From: Inhella gelatinilytica
Lineage (GTDB): Bacteria > Pseudomonadota > Gammaproteobacteria > Burkholderiales > Burkholderiaceae_C
DNA length: 64,000 nt
Assembly: GCF_016093295.1 (NCBI RefSeq)
Contig: NZ_JAEDAL010000005.1
Span: forward strand, 186,001 to 250,000
Direction: 5' to 3'
Under the pieces are notes generated by a model. The model was not told the DNA's origin. It did no database searches and was given only the letters and a program-made list of their open reading frames with translations. Both the position numbers and the translations under genes were made by a program. Every line of letters begins with the position of its first letter. Position 1 is the first letter of the stretch. Below are positions 1 through 8,850 of the stretch, piece by piece.

Positions 1-556
1 GGGTAACAGGCTCGCTTGCAGCGGCTCCGTGGCCGCCATCAAAGCATCCAACGCCGGCAAATCACTCAAGGCCCGCAATCCCAAGTCATCCAAAAATTGA
101 CGGGTGGTCGCATACAGGGCTGGGCGCCCGGGCGCCTCCTTGTGCCCTACAGATTCGATCCAACCCCGCTCCTCCAACTGGCGCATGATGGGGGCGCTCA
201 CCACCACGCCCCGTATGTCTTCAATGTCCCCACGCGTTACCGGCTGGCGGTAAGCGATGACGGCCAACGTCTCCATGGCCGCCCGCGAATACCTCAGGGG
301 CTTTTCGGGATGCAGTCTCTCCATCGCCGAGCGGATTTGCGCCCGCGTCTGAAAACACCATCCACCGGCCAAGGCCACGAGCGCCAAGCCGCGATCGGCC
401 CAATCCGATTGAATCTCACTGAGCAACGATTGCAAGGCGGCCGCGGAGCATTCTTCGCCCAGCAACAACTGCATGTCCTTGACGGACATGGGTTGCGCTG
501 CACAGAGCAGCGCCGCTTCCAAAATGGACTTCGGCTGCGAAGCTTGACTTTCCATG
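1..556 (-). CDS. scpB: Segregation and condensation protein B (ScpB), C-terminus cut by window edge
   Basis: The minus-strand frame beginning MESQASQPKSILEAALLCAA runs off the left edge. It reads as the winged-helix ScpB family: an N-terminal helix-turn-helix with SVKDMQLLLG, then AAMETLAVIAYRQPVTRGDI and the second winged helix with EERGWIESVGHKEAPGRP. ScpB is the kleisin-associated partner of ScpA in the SMC-ScpAB condensin that compacts and segregates the nucleoid. The ATG at 556 is preceded by an AGAGGT-like ribosome site. ScpA is encoded at 45.6 kb, so the two subunits are not in one operon here. The 167 bases between this gene and rluD hold nothing I recognise. The distal part of the protein lies outside the window. 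Confidence 0.9.
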
Positions 557-723
557 ACCTCTGAAACCAGCAGGACTGAACCCCTGCGCCGCGGCATCGC
601 GGACTAGATTCCTGGCCCTCGGGCGACCGAAAGGCCTCAGGGCGCTTTGCGGATCGACTGCTGACCCGCCCCGGCCTCGGGCGCGCCCTCACGGACGGCG
701 CGAAAGGCCAACAGGCCCGCATT

Positions 724-1728
724 CTAGGCGGAAGGAAGGCCCTCCCCGCTCCAACCCGTCAAAGATTGCGAGGCCATCGCCAAATCGGCCGGGGGCGCTG
801 CTTCCCACACCAAGAACTTTCCCGTCACCGGATGCATCAATTTCAGACGGGCCGCGTGCAATCCCTGGCGGAGGAGCTCACCCTCTGACCGCCCCCCGTA
901 CAGCGCATCGCCCACGAGGGGCCACCCCATGTTTGCGGCATGGACCCGAATTTGATGCGTGCGCCCACTGTGCAAGATGCAATGCAGCAGCGAGTGCCCC
1001 TTCCCGGCCGCCAGTGGCACAAAGTCCGTACGAGCGGGCTTCCCACCCGCCACCACGCCCATTCGCACGCGGTTTCGGGGATCCCGTCCTATCGGTGCCT
1101 CAACCGTCCGATCGGCCAGCACGCGCCCATGAACCAACGCCATGTATTCCCGCCCCACCTGCCGCTCGGACAAGGCGGCCACCAGCGCGTGGTAGGTCTC
1201 AATATCTTTGGCCACCACCATGAGACCCGACGTGTCTTTGTCCAATCGGTGAACGATTCCCGCCCGCGGCAAACTGGCCGCCGTTGCATGGTGCGCCAAC
1301 AGCGCGTTGAGCAAGGTTCCCGACCAATTGCCAGCGGCTGGATGAACCACCCAACCCGCACGCTTGTTCACCACGAGCAGGTGCGCATCCTCGTAAACCA
1401 CCGGGATTGGAATGGCTTCGGCCTCAAACGGAACCGCATGGACCGGTAAGCGCCATTCCACCGCCAGCCGGCTCCCCGGCCGCAACTTACGGCTGGCGAC
1501 TGTGCAAGCGGCCCCCTCCAATACGACGCGCCCCTCGTCGATCAAGCTCTGCAAATGCGAGCGAGAGGCGCCGGGGTACAGGCCCACCAAGGCTTTGTCC
1601 AACCTCCACCCGGCCCACTCGGGCAGGACGACACCCTCCCAACTGCGAGCCAAACGGAGCAGCGATTCTGTGGGCGCCGCATCGTCCTCCATCTCGAACT
1701 CGGACGTATCTATACTTTCGCCACTCAT
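724..1728 (-). CDS. rluD: 23S rRNA pseudouridine synthase RluD (RluA family)
   Basis: 334 residues. An N-terminal S4-like RNA-binding region (about 40-95, GWRLDKALVGLYPGASRSHL) precedes the RluA catalytic domain. The family signature HRLDKDTSGLMVVAK carries the catalytic Asp at residue 163, followed by SGRTHQIRVH and GDALYGG. RluD isomerises uridines in helix 69 of 23S rRNA. I chose ATG 1728 (MSGESIDTSEF) because the longer open frame upstream has no family similarity and would run into the divergent bamD. The opposite orientation of rluD and bamD next to each other is common in proteobacteria. Assignment to RluD rather than RluC or RluA rests on this neighbourhood and the S4 domain. Confidence 0.92.
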   Translation of the reverse strand: MSGESIDTSEFEMEDDAAPTESLLRLARSWEGVVLPEWAGWRLDKALVGLYPGASRSHLQSLIDEGRVVLEGAACTVASRKLRPGSRLAVEWRLPVHAVPFEAEAIPIPVVYEDAHLLVVNKRAGWVVHPAAGNWSGTLLNALLAHHATAASLPRAGIVHRLDKDTSGLMVVAKDIETYHALVAALSERQVGREYMALVHGRVLADRTVEAPIGRDPRNRVRMGVVAGGKPARTDFVPLAAGKGHSLLHCILHSGRTHQIRVHAANMGWPLVGDALYGGRSEGELLRQGLHAARLKLMHPVTGKFLVWEAAPPADLAMASQSLTGWSGEGLPSA

Positions 1729-1849
1729 TTTGTTGTGCCGACCTGCCGGCTGTTCAATGTCCGAATTGCGTGTTGTTGCTGCCCCGCAGCCCCGAGCCCA
1801 GCGCCCCTTCACTCTTGCAACCATCGCGTTGCCGAAGCGGCTTGGAAAA
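1729..1849. promoter_or_regulatory. Divergent rluD/bamD intergenic region
   Basis: 121 bases separate the two start codons, so promoters for both directions must lie here or just inside the genes. I do not see a -35/-10 pair strong enough to name for either direction. Confidence 0.4.
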
Positions 1850-2638
1850 ATGGTGTCTGTGCGTCGTTGGGCGTTGTGCGCCCTGGTCGGATTGGCGGCG
1901 TGCGGCAGCGCGCCCAAAGACGACCCCAACTCCCAGGCCAGTCTCGATAAATTGTATGCAGAGGCCAAAGATGAGTTGCGGTCCGGTTCATATGAAAAGG
2001 CAACCAAGCTGCTGGAGCGCGTTGAAGGACGTGCGGCCGGCACCTTGATGGGTCAACAAGCGATGCTGGAGCTCGCTTGGGCTCAGCACAAGGGCGGGGA
2101 AAAGGCCCAAGCCTTGGCGACGCTGGACCGGTTCTTGAAGCTCTACCCGTCCAGCGCGGGGGCTGATTACGCTCTTTACCTCAAGGGGCTGGTGAACTTC
2201 AACGAGGACCTGGGCTTCCTGGGTCGTTTTGCTGGCCAGGACTTCGCGGAGCGTGACCAGCAAGCCTCGCGCGACGCACTGCAAACGTTCCGTGAACTGG
2301 TCGAGAAACACCCTCAATCGCGATATGCCGAGGATTCACGGCTTCGAATTGCGTTCATTTTGAATACCCTGGCGCAACACGAAGTGCATGTTGCCCGTTA
2401 TTACCTGACCCGAGGCGCCAATGTGGCGGCGGTGAATCGCGCCCAGACCGCGTTGACGGACTACCCCAACGCACCGGCAGCCGAGGAAGCACTGGCCATC
2501 ATGGCCCAAGCCTATGAGCGCCTGCAGCTCAAAGGCCTGAGTGAAGACGCCCTGCGGGTGCTACGGAAAAACTTCCCCAATAGCAGCCACCTCCCTGGTC
2601 AGGTTGTCGCCACCAAGCCCTGGTGGAAATTTTGGTGA
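1850..2638 (+). CDS. bamD: Outer membrane assembly lipoprotein BamD
   Basis: 262 residues. A lipoprotein signal ends in the lipobox LAAC with Cys18, and TPR-like helical repeats follow: LYAEAKDELRSGSYEKATKL, LAWAQHKGGEKAQALATLDR, then FPNSSHLPG near the C-terminus. BamD is the essential lipoprotein of the BAM complex that inserts beta-barrel proteins into the outer membrane, acting from the periplasmic face with BamA. ATG 1850 gives a proper signal peptide. Upstream in-frame starts would add unrelated residues from the divergent promoter region. Length and repeat pattern fit the family. Confidence 0.95.
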   Translation: MVSVRRWALCALVGLAACGSAPKDDPNSQASLDKLYAEAKDELRSGSYEKATKLLERVEGRAAGTLMGQQAMLELAWAQHKGGEKAQALATLDRFLKLYPSSAGADYALYLKGLVNFNEDLGFLGRFAGQDFAERDQQASRDALQTFRELVEKHPQSRYAEDSRLRIAFILNTLAQHEVHVARYYLTRGANVAAVNRAQTALTDYPNAPAAEEALAIMAQAYERLQLKGLSEDALRVLRKNFPNSSHLPGQVVATKPWWKFW

Positions 2639-2702
2639 TCGGACACAGCGCGTTGGCTGCTTTTGCTTACATGTTCAGCCGCTGATGCACTAGGATCACT
2701 GG

Positions 2703-3488
2703 ATGGTGATTCCACTTGGTATCCGTCCGCCAAAACCCACTTTGCGAATGGTCGCAGCGACCGGTATTCACCGCGGCGACCGTCTGTATCAGCAAGACCA
2801 AGTCGCCGTGTTGGCCCATCCCCGGGTTCAGGGTTGTGTTCTTGGCGTGGTGGCGGATGGCATGGGCGGCAAGAGCGGGGGCCGCAAGGCTGCCGATCAG
2901 GTGCTGTTGACAGCCAACCAGTTGTTTGAGCGTTTTGCACCCGAGGATGAAGATGCCGGCGATTTGCTCCGGCAGCTTTGTTCGGAAGCGCACCTGATGA
3001 TCAAGCTGACGGCGCTGTCTGCAGAAGAAGAGCCCCACAGCACGCTGGCGGCTTTTTTGGTCACGCCGGATCGCCATTGTCATTGGCTGCACACGGGCGA
3101 CTCAAGGATTTACCACTTCCGCGGTGCCAATCTGATGCGCCGAACACTTGATCAGTCCTACGTTCAAAAACTGGTCAATGAAGGCGTTCTCACCGAGGCC
3201 GATGCCAATTCACACCCGCAGTCCAATTTGCTAACCGCTTGCTTGGGGACGGTTCAGGATCCCGATCCAGTCGAAAGCATGATTTGGGACCTTGAGGTCG
3301 GTGACACCTTGATGGCTTGCAGCGACGGACTGTGGCACTACTTCAACAACCGCGAGTTGGGCACGGTGCTGCACAGTTTGCCCCCTCGTGAAGCGGCAGA
3401 GGTTTTGATCAACAAAGCCCGCCAACGCGCGCAAGGGGGCGGAGACAACCTCTCCATCGCCATTGTGCGACTGGAGGATCCCTCCTGA
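2703..3488 (+). CDS. PP2C-family serine/threonine protein phosphatase
   Basis: 261 residues with the metal-binding motifs of PPM/PP2C phosphatases in order: GDRLYQQDQ (Asp32), VADGMGGKSGG (Asp52), HTGDSRIYHFR, ACSDGLW and GGGDNLSIAIV. The family removes phosphate from Ser/Thr using two divalent metals. It looks cytosolic, with no signal peptide or membrane segment. The gene follows bamD by 64 bases, with AGGA about ten bases before the ATG, and could be read with bamD. No Hanks-type kinase gene is in the window, so the substrate and partner kinase are unknown. The first motif has Gln-Gln where many family members have Asn-Glu before the Asp. Confidence 0.9.
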   Translation: MVIPLGIRPPKPTLRMVAATGIHRGDRLYQQDQVAVLAHPRVQGCVLGVVADGMGGKSGGRKAADQVLLTANQLFERFAPEDEDAGDLLRQLCSEAHLMIKLTALSAEEEPHSTLAAFLVTPDRHCHWLHTGDSRIYHFRGANLMRRTLDQSYVQKLVNEGVLTEADANSHPQSNLLTACLGTVQDPDPVESMIWDLEVGDTLMACSDGLWHYFNNRELGTVLHSLPPREAAEVLINKARQRAQGGGDNLSIAIVRLEDPS

Positions 3489-3525
3489 GCTGAGCGGGAA
3501 AACGGTCCGCCCAACCAAACGGACC

Positions 3526-4701
3526 TCAAACCCCCGTCAGTTGTCGTGAAATAGCCCAGCGCACCGGTGGAAAGTGGGCAGCCACGTCCAGCACCGCGCG
3601 CCGCAGCCACAGGGCCGGCATGCGGTCATCGGTAAAGAGCCGAACGATGGCATTGGTGCCCTCAAAAATGGGTTGAGTGGCCACCCGATGCGCACGCGCG
3701 TACCGGGCAAGCGCTTCCGGATCGCCCGCGTCAGCACCCCCATGCTTCGCGCGAGCCAACTCCGTCACCAAGGTTTCCACGCCGTAAAGCCCGAAGTTGT
3801 AGCCATGGGCCGTGACTGGATGCATGCCCACAGCGGCATCACCCGCGAGCGCAAATCGTCGCTCCGCAAAGGTATGAGCGTAGACCGCAACCAAGGGATA
3901 TACCTGGCGCTGGCCGGTGACCCGCATGGGCCCCAATCGCCCTTCGCAGGCCGCCTCAACGCGAGCTGCAAACTCGGCCTCTGGCAGCCCCATCAGTTCG
4001 GCGACCGCGTCGCTGCGAACGGTCCACACCGCTGACACCCGTTGGCCCGGCATCGGGAGCAAAGCCAATGTGTGCCCTGCCAAGAAGCACTCTTGAGCCT
4101 CCCCGCCGTGGGGGATGTCGTGGCCCAAGGGGCACAAAATAGCCGAGCGACCAAAGTCCAAGCTGCGCGCGCCAATCCCCGCCAGTCGACGCAGATTGGA
4201 AAAGCGACTGTCGGCCGCCACCACGAGCTGTGCACTCAGAGCCCGGCCGTCAGCCAAATGAATGCGCGCCGCATGCGCGCCCCGATCCAGGCCCGTCACC
4301 GCGACGCCGGTGTGAATCGGAATGCCCCGCTCTTGGGCGCCGGCCCAGCAGGCGGCACGAATGTGGTGATTGCCAACCAACCAGCCCAAAGCTTCGCGGC
4401 CCTCTGAGCGGGCTTCGAAAGGCAGCACGCGGCGCGTGCCGGCACTGCGCACGGTCGCCAAACGCAAGGGCTCCGGCGGCGGAAAGCGCTGCCACAACCC
4501 CAATTGCTCCAAGATGCGTCGCGAGCGATGCGTCAACGCAATTTCGCGCCCATCGTCGGAAGGCTCCGCCAAACGCTCCGCCGCAGCCTGCTCGAAGACT
4601 TGAACTCGCCATCCCGCATCCACCAGCGCGCAAGACAAGGCCAAGCCTGCAGGGCCAGCACCCACAACCAGAACATCGGCGTCCAGGTTCGCGCTCGACA
4701 T
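3526..4701 (-). CDS. FAD-dependent UbiH/COQ6-family hydroxylase, probably UbiM-like
   Basis: 391 residues. The Rossmann FAD motif GAGPAGLAL is at 14-22, the second dinucleotide motif region is VVAADSRFSNLR (160-171), and GDAAVGMHPVTAHGYNFGL begins at 287. The last motif is the ribityl-binding signature of aromatic hydroxylases of ubiquinone biosynthesis. The usual family form is HPxxGQGxNLG; the HPVTAHG variant is, as I recall, the form found in UbiM-type enzymes, which hydroxylate the quinone ring. The role in ubiquinone synthesis is inferred from the family. The exact ring position cannot be read from sequence. ubiG lies about 5 kb away in the same orientation but is not co-operonic. Confidence 0.75.
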   Translation of the reverse strand: MSSANLDADVLVVGAGPAGLALSCALVDAGWRVQVFEQAAAERLAEPSDDGREIALTHRSRRILEQLGLWQRFPPPEPLRLATVRSAGTRRVLPFEARSEGREALGWLVGNHHIRAACWAGAQERGIPIHTGVAVTGLDRGAHAARIHLADGRALSAQLVVAADSRFSNLRRLAGIGARSLDFGRSAILCPLGHDIPHGGEAQECFLAGHTLALLPMPGQRVSAVWTVRSDAVAELMGLPEAEFAARVEAACEGRLGPMRVTGQRQVYPLVAVYAHTFAERRFALAGDAAVGMHPVTAHGYNFGLYGVETLVTELARAKHGGADAGDPEALARYARAHRVATQPIFEGTNAIVRLFTDDRMPALWLRRAVLDVAAHFPPVRWAISRQLTGV

Positions 4702-4763
4702 GATGAAACTCCAAAACCTCAGCAGACCGAGACTCTAGCCGGTTCGCAGGGCCAGCCTGGGTT

Positions 4764-6086
4764 TCAAATTGCCGGTAGGGCGGGTTGGATCAACCCGGTG
4801 CAAGGCCCCAGGCCAATACGGCGCGCCCCCGGCCGCTCGGCATAGGCGCGGAGACTGAGTTCATCGCCATCCTGCAGGAAGGTGCGGGTCTCACCGTCAC
4901 CCAAATCGATCAATTGTTTGCCACCGAAGGTGAGCTCAAGCAAAGAGCCTGCTTGCTCCGGCGTGGGCCCCGAAAGCGTGCCTGTGCCCAACAAATCGCC
5001 CGGCTGCATGTTGCAGCCATTGGACGCATGATGCGTGAGCAACTGGGCGGCGGTCCAGTACATGTGGCGCATGTTGCTAAAGGCCACACGAACGGCGGGG
5101 CGTCCGGCGGCGCGCTGTGCGGCCGTATGCAGCCACACCTCAAGGTGCAAATCGATGCCCCCGGCGGCCTCATTCCCCGTACTCTTCAAATAAGGAAGCG
5201 GCTGGGGATCCTCGGCCGCCCGCTCTTGAGGGCAACGGAACGGCGCCAGCGCCTCCAGAGTCACGATCCACGGCGACAACGTGGTGCCGAAGTTCTTCGC
5301 CAAGAAGGGGCCCAGCGGCTGATATTCCCAGGGCTGGATATCTCGGGCCGACCAGTCATTCAGCAGACTCAAACCAAACAAATGCTCTTCAGCCTGTTGA
5401 ATGGGGATGGGGTGACCCAAGGCGTTACCTTGCGCAACCCAGAGCCCCAACTCCAGTTCATGATCCAAACGCTGGCTCGGTAAAAACTGCGGGGTCTCGT
5501 CCTGCGGGCCCTTTCGTTGCCCCCAGGGTCGGCGCACGGGCGTGCCACTCACCACCAGACTCGATGCCCGGCCGTGATAACCAATGGGAACCCACTTGTA
5601 ATTGGGCAGCAGCGGGTTGTCTGGACGGAATAACTTTCCAACGGCCACGGCATGGTGGATCCCGGCATAGAAGTCGGTGTAATCGCCAACCCTAGCCGGC
5701 AGCGCGAACTCCAAATCGCTTTGCGCAACAAGGGCGCTCTGAAGACGCGTCTGTTGGGCGCTTCCCTCACGCAAGGCTTCAAAAAGGGCCTGTCGCAGGG
5801 ACCGTCGACTCGCGGCGGGCTGCGCCATCAAAGAATTGAGGTCTCCTCGCGCCAGTGGATCGAGCAAAACCTGGATCGCACTGCTCCACTTCCCCTGAGT
5901 TGCAGCCAAAGCCAAGTCCAGTGCCTGGTCGCCGATGGCCACCACAACGCGCCAATCTTGCTGACTCCCAGCCTTGCGCGCACGGGCGTAAGGAAGGTTC
6001 TGCAGCGGGAAGTCCGAGTCGGCCGCGTTGGCGCTGAGGACCCAGCTTTGAGCCGCCGGATCGTGGGTGAAATCGAGTGCGTTCAT
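4764..6086 (-). CDS. fahA: Fumarylacetoacetase
   Basis: 440 residues. An N-terminal SH3-like FAH domain is followed by the hydrolase fold, with family landmarks DFYAGIHHAVAVGKLFRP, YKWVPIGYHGRASS, LDHELELGLWVAQGN, LLNDWSARDIQPWEYQPLGP and LLGTGTLSGP. The enzyme splits fumarylacetoacetate into fumarate and acetoacetate, the last step of tyrosine and homogentisate breakdown. ATG 6086 (MNALDFTHD) is the natural start; an upstream in-frame extension has no family similarity. Homogentisate dioxygenase, often the neighbour, is absent here. The gene sits 62 bases upstream of the UbiM-like gene's start region and shares its orientation. Confidence 0.95.
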   Translation of the reverse strand: MNALDFTHDPAAQSWVLSANAADSDFPLQNLPYARARKAGSQQDWRVVVAIGDQALDLALAATQGKWSSAIQVLLDPLARGDLNSLMAQPAASRRSLRQALFEALREGSAQQTRLQSALVAQSDLEFALPARVGDYTDFYAGIHHAVAVGKLFRPDNPLLPNYKWVPIGYHGRASSLVVSGTPVRRPWGQRKGPQDETPQFLPSQRLDHELELGLWVAQGNALGHPIPIQQAEEHLFGLSLLNDWSARDIQPWEYQPLGPFLAKNFGTTLSPWIVTLEALAPFRCPQERAAEDPQPLPYLKSTGNEAAGGIDLHLEVWLHTAAQRAAGRPAVRVAFSNMRHMYWTAAQLLTHHASNGCNMQPGDLLGTGTLSGPTPEQAGSLLELTFGGKQLIDLGDGETRTFLQDGDELSLRAYAERPGARRIGLGPCTGLIQPALPAI

Positions 6087-6176
6087 GGGCAATTCGCAAG
6101 GGTGAGGCGCGCATCCTAGCGCGCCACCCTCGGATTTACCCGAAGCCAGCCCTCCCGGGCTGGACAAGGTTTTCGA

Positions 6177-6914
6177 TCAAGCCCCCAACCGCTTGATGGC
6201 CAGGCGACGCATGTTGCGCATCGACAGGCGATGGCATTCAATCAACTGCAGCAAACCCCGGCGGAACAGGTCCAGTACTTTGGCGTCGTCCAACTTCGCG
6301 TACTTCTCTTCGTTGATGGCCAAGAAACCATCCACCTCCACCTTTTCGCCACCATCGACCGTGGCTTCAAATCGCATGGGTTCCAGAATGTCCATGGAGT
6401 CCAGAACCTCGCAGACCGCTCGCGTGCGCTCGACTTCGCTTTCGTACTGATCCAGGAACTCAAGAACCGATTTGGCGAATTCCGTCGGTTCGCCCTTGTC
6501 GTCAAACAAGGCCTGGCCTTCAGTTTTCGAAAAACCCTCGAACTGTTCGTCCATGGAAACGACACGCTGGTTGTCTTGCTCAACACGCGCCATGGCGAAC
6601 GGATAGCGACGCAGATAGGCAGGCGCGTACTCGGCATCCCACTTGCCGTCTTTGATGAACAGGTTTTCACCGGCTTTGAGGCCGAGTACGGCCAGCGGCA
6701 TCAGGGGGGCCGGTTTTCCATCTTGGGCTTGGCCCGCACGGACAAACACGATGGGATAGTCATGAACCGCGTCGGCAAACTCCACCGCATTCAAGAACAT
6801 GGAATTGAGGCCCTTGGCAGGCTCCAAGCTCACCAAATCCTGGCGGAAGCGCAAATCACGGTGCTGCACGCGGTCCAGTGCGACCAGGCTGCGGTACATC
6901 GGGGGCAAATTCAT
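6177..6914 (-). CDS. SapC-family protein
   Basis: 245 residues matching the SapC family (Pfam SapC). It begins MNLPPMYRSLVALDRVQHRD and has the central block EFADAVHDYPIVF plus AYLRRYPFAM and SLRN-like C-terminal residues. No signal peptide or membrane segment is visible. The name comes from S-layer-associated genes in Campylobacter, but the biochemical role is unknown. In other proteobacteria sapC often sits beside TonB-dependent receptor genes. Here its neighbours are fahA and a CorC-like gene, so the context gives no clue. The ATG at 6914 fits other family starts. Confidence 0.85.
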   Translation of the reverse strand: MNLPPMYRSLVALDRVQHRDLRFRQDLVSLEPAKGLNSMFLNAVEFADAVHDYPIVFVRAGQAQDGKPAPLMPLAVLGLKAGENLFIKDGKWDAEYAPAYLRRYPFAMARVEQDNQRVVSMDEQFEGFSKTEGQALFDDKGEPTEFAKSVLEFLDQYESEVERTRAVCEVLDSMDILEPMRFEATVDGGEKVEVDGFLAINEEKYAKLDDAKVLDLFRRGLLQLIECHRLSMRNMRRLAIKRLGA

Positions 6915-6943
6915 ATCAGGTTCAATCCGGAAAAAGGCCGTAC

Positions 6944-8257
6944 TTAGCGTCTGATCGACGCCTCAATGGGGTCTGGATTCAAACGGGTGGTCAGAACTTT
7001 GTCCACCCGCTTGCCGTCGAGGTCAACCACCTCGAAGCGCCACCCCCCCCACTCCACCGCATCGGCCGTGCGCGGCAAGCGGCCCAGCAACAGCATGATC
7101 ATGCCTGCTAGGGTGTTGTAACGCCCGCGCTCTTCGTCGGGCAACTCTCTCAAGTCCAACCGATCCTTTAATTCGTGGATCGGAATCAGACCATCCATCA
7201 ACCAGCTGCCATCCTCCCGCTGGGTGGCCCAAGCCTCACCATCACTCGGTGCATTGAATTCGCCGGCGATGGCCTCGAGCAAATCACGGACCGCAATGAC
7301 GCCCTGAACTTCGCCATACTCGTCGACCACAAACACCAACGGCGCATCACTGGCGCGGAAATGCTCCAGCAACTCCATGCCCGACAGGGTTTCGGGCACG
7401 AAAACCGGGGGCTCCAGCGCCGCGGTAAGGTCCAACGGGTGCCCCGCCAGCGCACGATCCAGGAGAGCATGCGCGCTGACCACCCCCAAAACCTCGGACA
7501 AATCTCCACGGCACACCGGATAGCGACTGAATCCGTGTTCACGCACGGTGGTCAAGACCTCGTCCGCAGAGGCCTCGGCATCCAGCCACGCAATCTCCGC
7601 ACGCGGAACCATCATGGACCCCACCTGACGCTCGTCCAGTCGGAAGACATTGCGCACCATCTGGTGCTCGCTCTCTTCGATGACGCCCGCATCCAATCCC
7701 TCTTCCAGGCTGGCGGCAATTTCCTCTTCGGTCACACTGCGCTGACCTTTGTCCTGAAGTCCCAGGACTCGGAGCGTGGCCTCCGTGCAAAACGACAGCA
7801 GGCGCACAAAAGGGCGTACCAAACGTGACAACGCCTGCATCGGCGGCGCCACCCGACGTGCAACCTGTTCGGGGTACAACTGGCCCAGGCGCTTGGGTAC
7901 CAACTCACCGAACACGATGGTCAAAAAGGTGATGATGACCACAACCAGCCCTGTCGCCGACCAGTCACTCACCTTCGGCTCCCACTGGAACTGTTGCTCC
8001 AACCACGCCGAGACCGGTCCCGCGAACACGGCCTCCCCAACGATCCCATTCAAGACGCCAATGGAGGTGATTCCAATTTGAATGGTGGACAGAAATTGCG
8101 TCGGGTTGTCATGCAGCGCCAACGCCACCCCTGCACCTGACTCACCGGCTTCTCGCATCACTTGCAAGCGCGCTTTGCGACTGGCCGACAAGGCCATCTC
8201 CGACATCGCAAACCAACCGTTCAGCAGAATCAAAAAAAGTAAAAGCGCAGCGTCCAT
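6944..8257 (-). CDS. CorC/HlyC-type membrane protein with DUF21 and CBS pair
   Basis: 437 residues. An N-terminal CNNM/DUF21 membrane domain (MDAALLLFLILLNGWFAMSE, more hydrophobic segments to about residue 150) is followed by a CBS pair (about 200-330, with MMVPRAEIAWLD and PLVFVVDEYGEVQGVI) and the C-terminal CorC_HlyC domain (GWRFEVVDLDGKRVDKV). Members are linked to magnesium or cobalt efflux or resistance; the old name is 'hemolysin'. I chose ATG 8257 because it starts the first membrane helix. The longer frame upstream passes through a terminator hairpin. A short inverted repeat lies 6 bases before this ATG and no clear Shine-Dalgarno sequence is seen. Confidence 0.9.
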   Translation of the reverse strand: MDAALLLFLILLNGWFAMSEMALSASRKARLQVMREAGESGAGVALALHDNPTQFLSTIQIGITSIGVLNGIVGEAVFAGPVSAWLEQQFQWEPKVSDWSATGLVVVIITFLTIVFGELVPKRLGQLYPEQVARRVAPPMQALSRLVRPFVRLLSFCTEATLRVLGLQDKGQRSVTEEEIAASLEEGLDAGVIEESEHQMVRNVFRLDERQVGSMMVPRAEIAWLDAEASADEVLTTVREHGFSRYPVCRGDLSEVLGVVSAHALLDRALAGHPLDLTAALEPPVFVPETLSGMELLEHFRASDAPLVFVVDEYGEVQGVIAVRDLLEAIAGEFNAPSDGEAWATQREDGSWLMDGLIPIHELKDRLDLRELPDEERGRYNTLAGMIMLLLGRLPRTADAVEWGGWRFEVVDLDGKRVDKVLTTRLNPDPIEASIRR

Positions 8258-8282
8258 GGGTCGGGGCCTGTTCAGGCCCGCT

Positions 8283-8310
8283 AAAAAACAAGGCGCCGCT
8301 AACACGGCGC
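8283..8310 (-). terminator. Second downstream terminator of ssrA
   Basis: Read on the minus strand, a 6-bp perfect GC stem (GCGCCG/CGGCGC, 8293-8298 with 8305-8310) is followed by CTTG and then six T (8283-8288). It lies between the ssrA terminator and the CorC-like gene and would stop any read-through from ssrA. Confidence 0.7.
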
Positions 8311-8385
8311 TCGCGGCATTCTCTCAGGTTCGACAGGTCGGCTTCTACGGTCAAGTCCTAAGCTCGATCTCGAAGCCTCTTGACC

Positions 8386-8420
8386 AAAAAGAAAGCCCCT
8401 GGAATTCAAATCCAGAGGCT
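8386..8420 (-). terminator. Rho-independent terminator of ssrA
   Basis: On the minus strand a 10-bp stem with one G-U pair (8411-8420 with 8394-8403) and a 7-base loop is followed by TTTCTTTTT. It begins 32 bases after the CCA end of tmRNA, as expected for the primary ssrA terminator. Confidence 0.85.
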
Positions 8421-8451
8421 ATTGTGCAGCCCTTGAGGGGCTCTCATCGTG

Positions 8452-8810
8452 TGGTGGAGCCGGGGGGAATTGAACCCCCGTCCGTAAGCCATCACCGGGC
8501 AGATCTACATGCTTAGCGCGATGATTTGGATCTCAACCCCAGGCCGCGCATCGCGCACGCTTCCCAAAGGTCCAGCCTCTGAATCTCGTCACCCGGCGCG
8601 AGGCGCACCGTTTGACCAGCCGATGTAAATTACCCCTCAGCCCTTGCGGACCCGGCCCATCGGCCTGCCGTTGAGAGGCTCGCGGCATTAAGCGGCGAGG
8701 GCGAAACGTTCGTCGTTCGCAGTTAGTTTGTTCCAGTGGATTTACGAGCGTACTGGTGCTCGGCATGCCCTGCTCCAGATCCGCACCCACGTCGAAACCA
8801 GGTCGGCCCC
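8452..8810 (-). ncRNA. ssrA: Transfer-messenger RNA (one-piece tmRNA)
   Basis: 359 nt. The 5' end GGGGCCGACCTGGTTTCGAC and the 3' end GTTCAATTCCCC...GGCTCCACCA form the tRNA-like acceptor and T arm. The seven acceptor pairs include G3-U, the alanine identity pair, and CCA is encoded. The tag frame starts at GCG (8718-8720) and reads ANDERFALAA followed by TAA (8688-8690). tmRNA with SmpB frees ribosomes stalled on broken messages and tags the product for proteolysis. The layout is the standard one-piece form, not the permuted two-piece form. A candidate promoter (-10 TAGAAT, 8822-8827; -35 TGGACC, 8845-8850; 17-base spacing) overlaps the end of the upstream HAD gene. Confidence 0.97.
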
Positions 8811-8821
8811 AGAGAGGTTTG

Positions 8822-8850
8822 ATTCTAGGCGATTGGAGCAAGCAGGTCCA
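8822..8850 (-). promoter_or_regulatory. Candidate sigma-70 promoter of ssrA
   Basis: On the minus strand TGGACC (8845-8850) and TAGAAT (8822-8827) are 17 bases apart, and the -10 ends 11 bases before the mature tmRNA 5' end. It lies inside the last codons of the HAD phosphatase gene; the stop codon is part of the -10. Confidence 0.5.

Noticed and set aside
8533-8841. Open frame of 102 codons over the tmRNA gene
   Set aside because: The region folds as tmRNA with full tRNA-like ends and tag frame; the frame is accidental.
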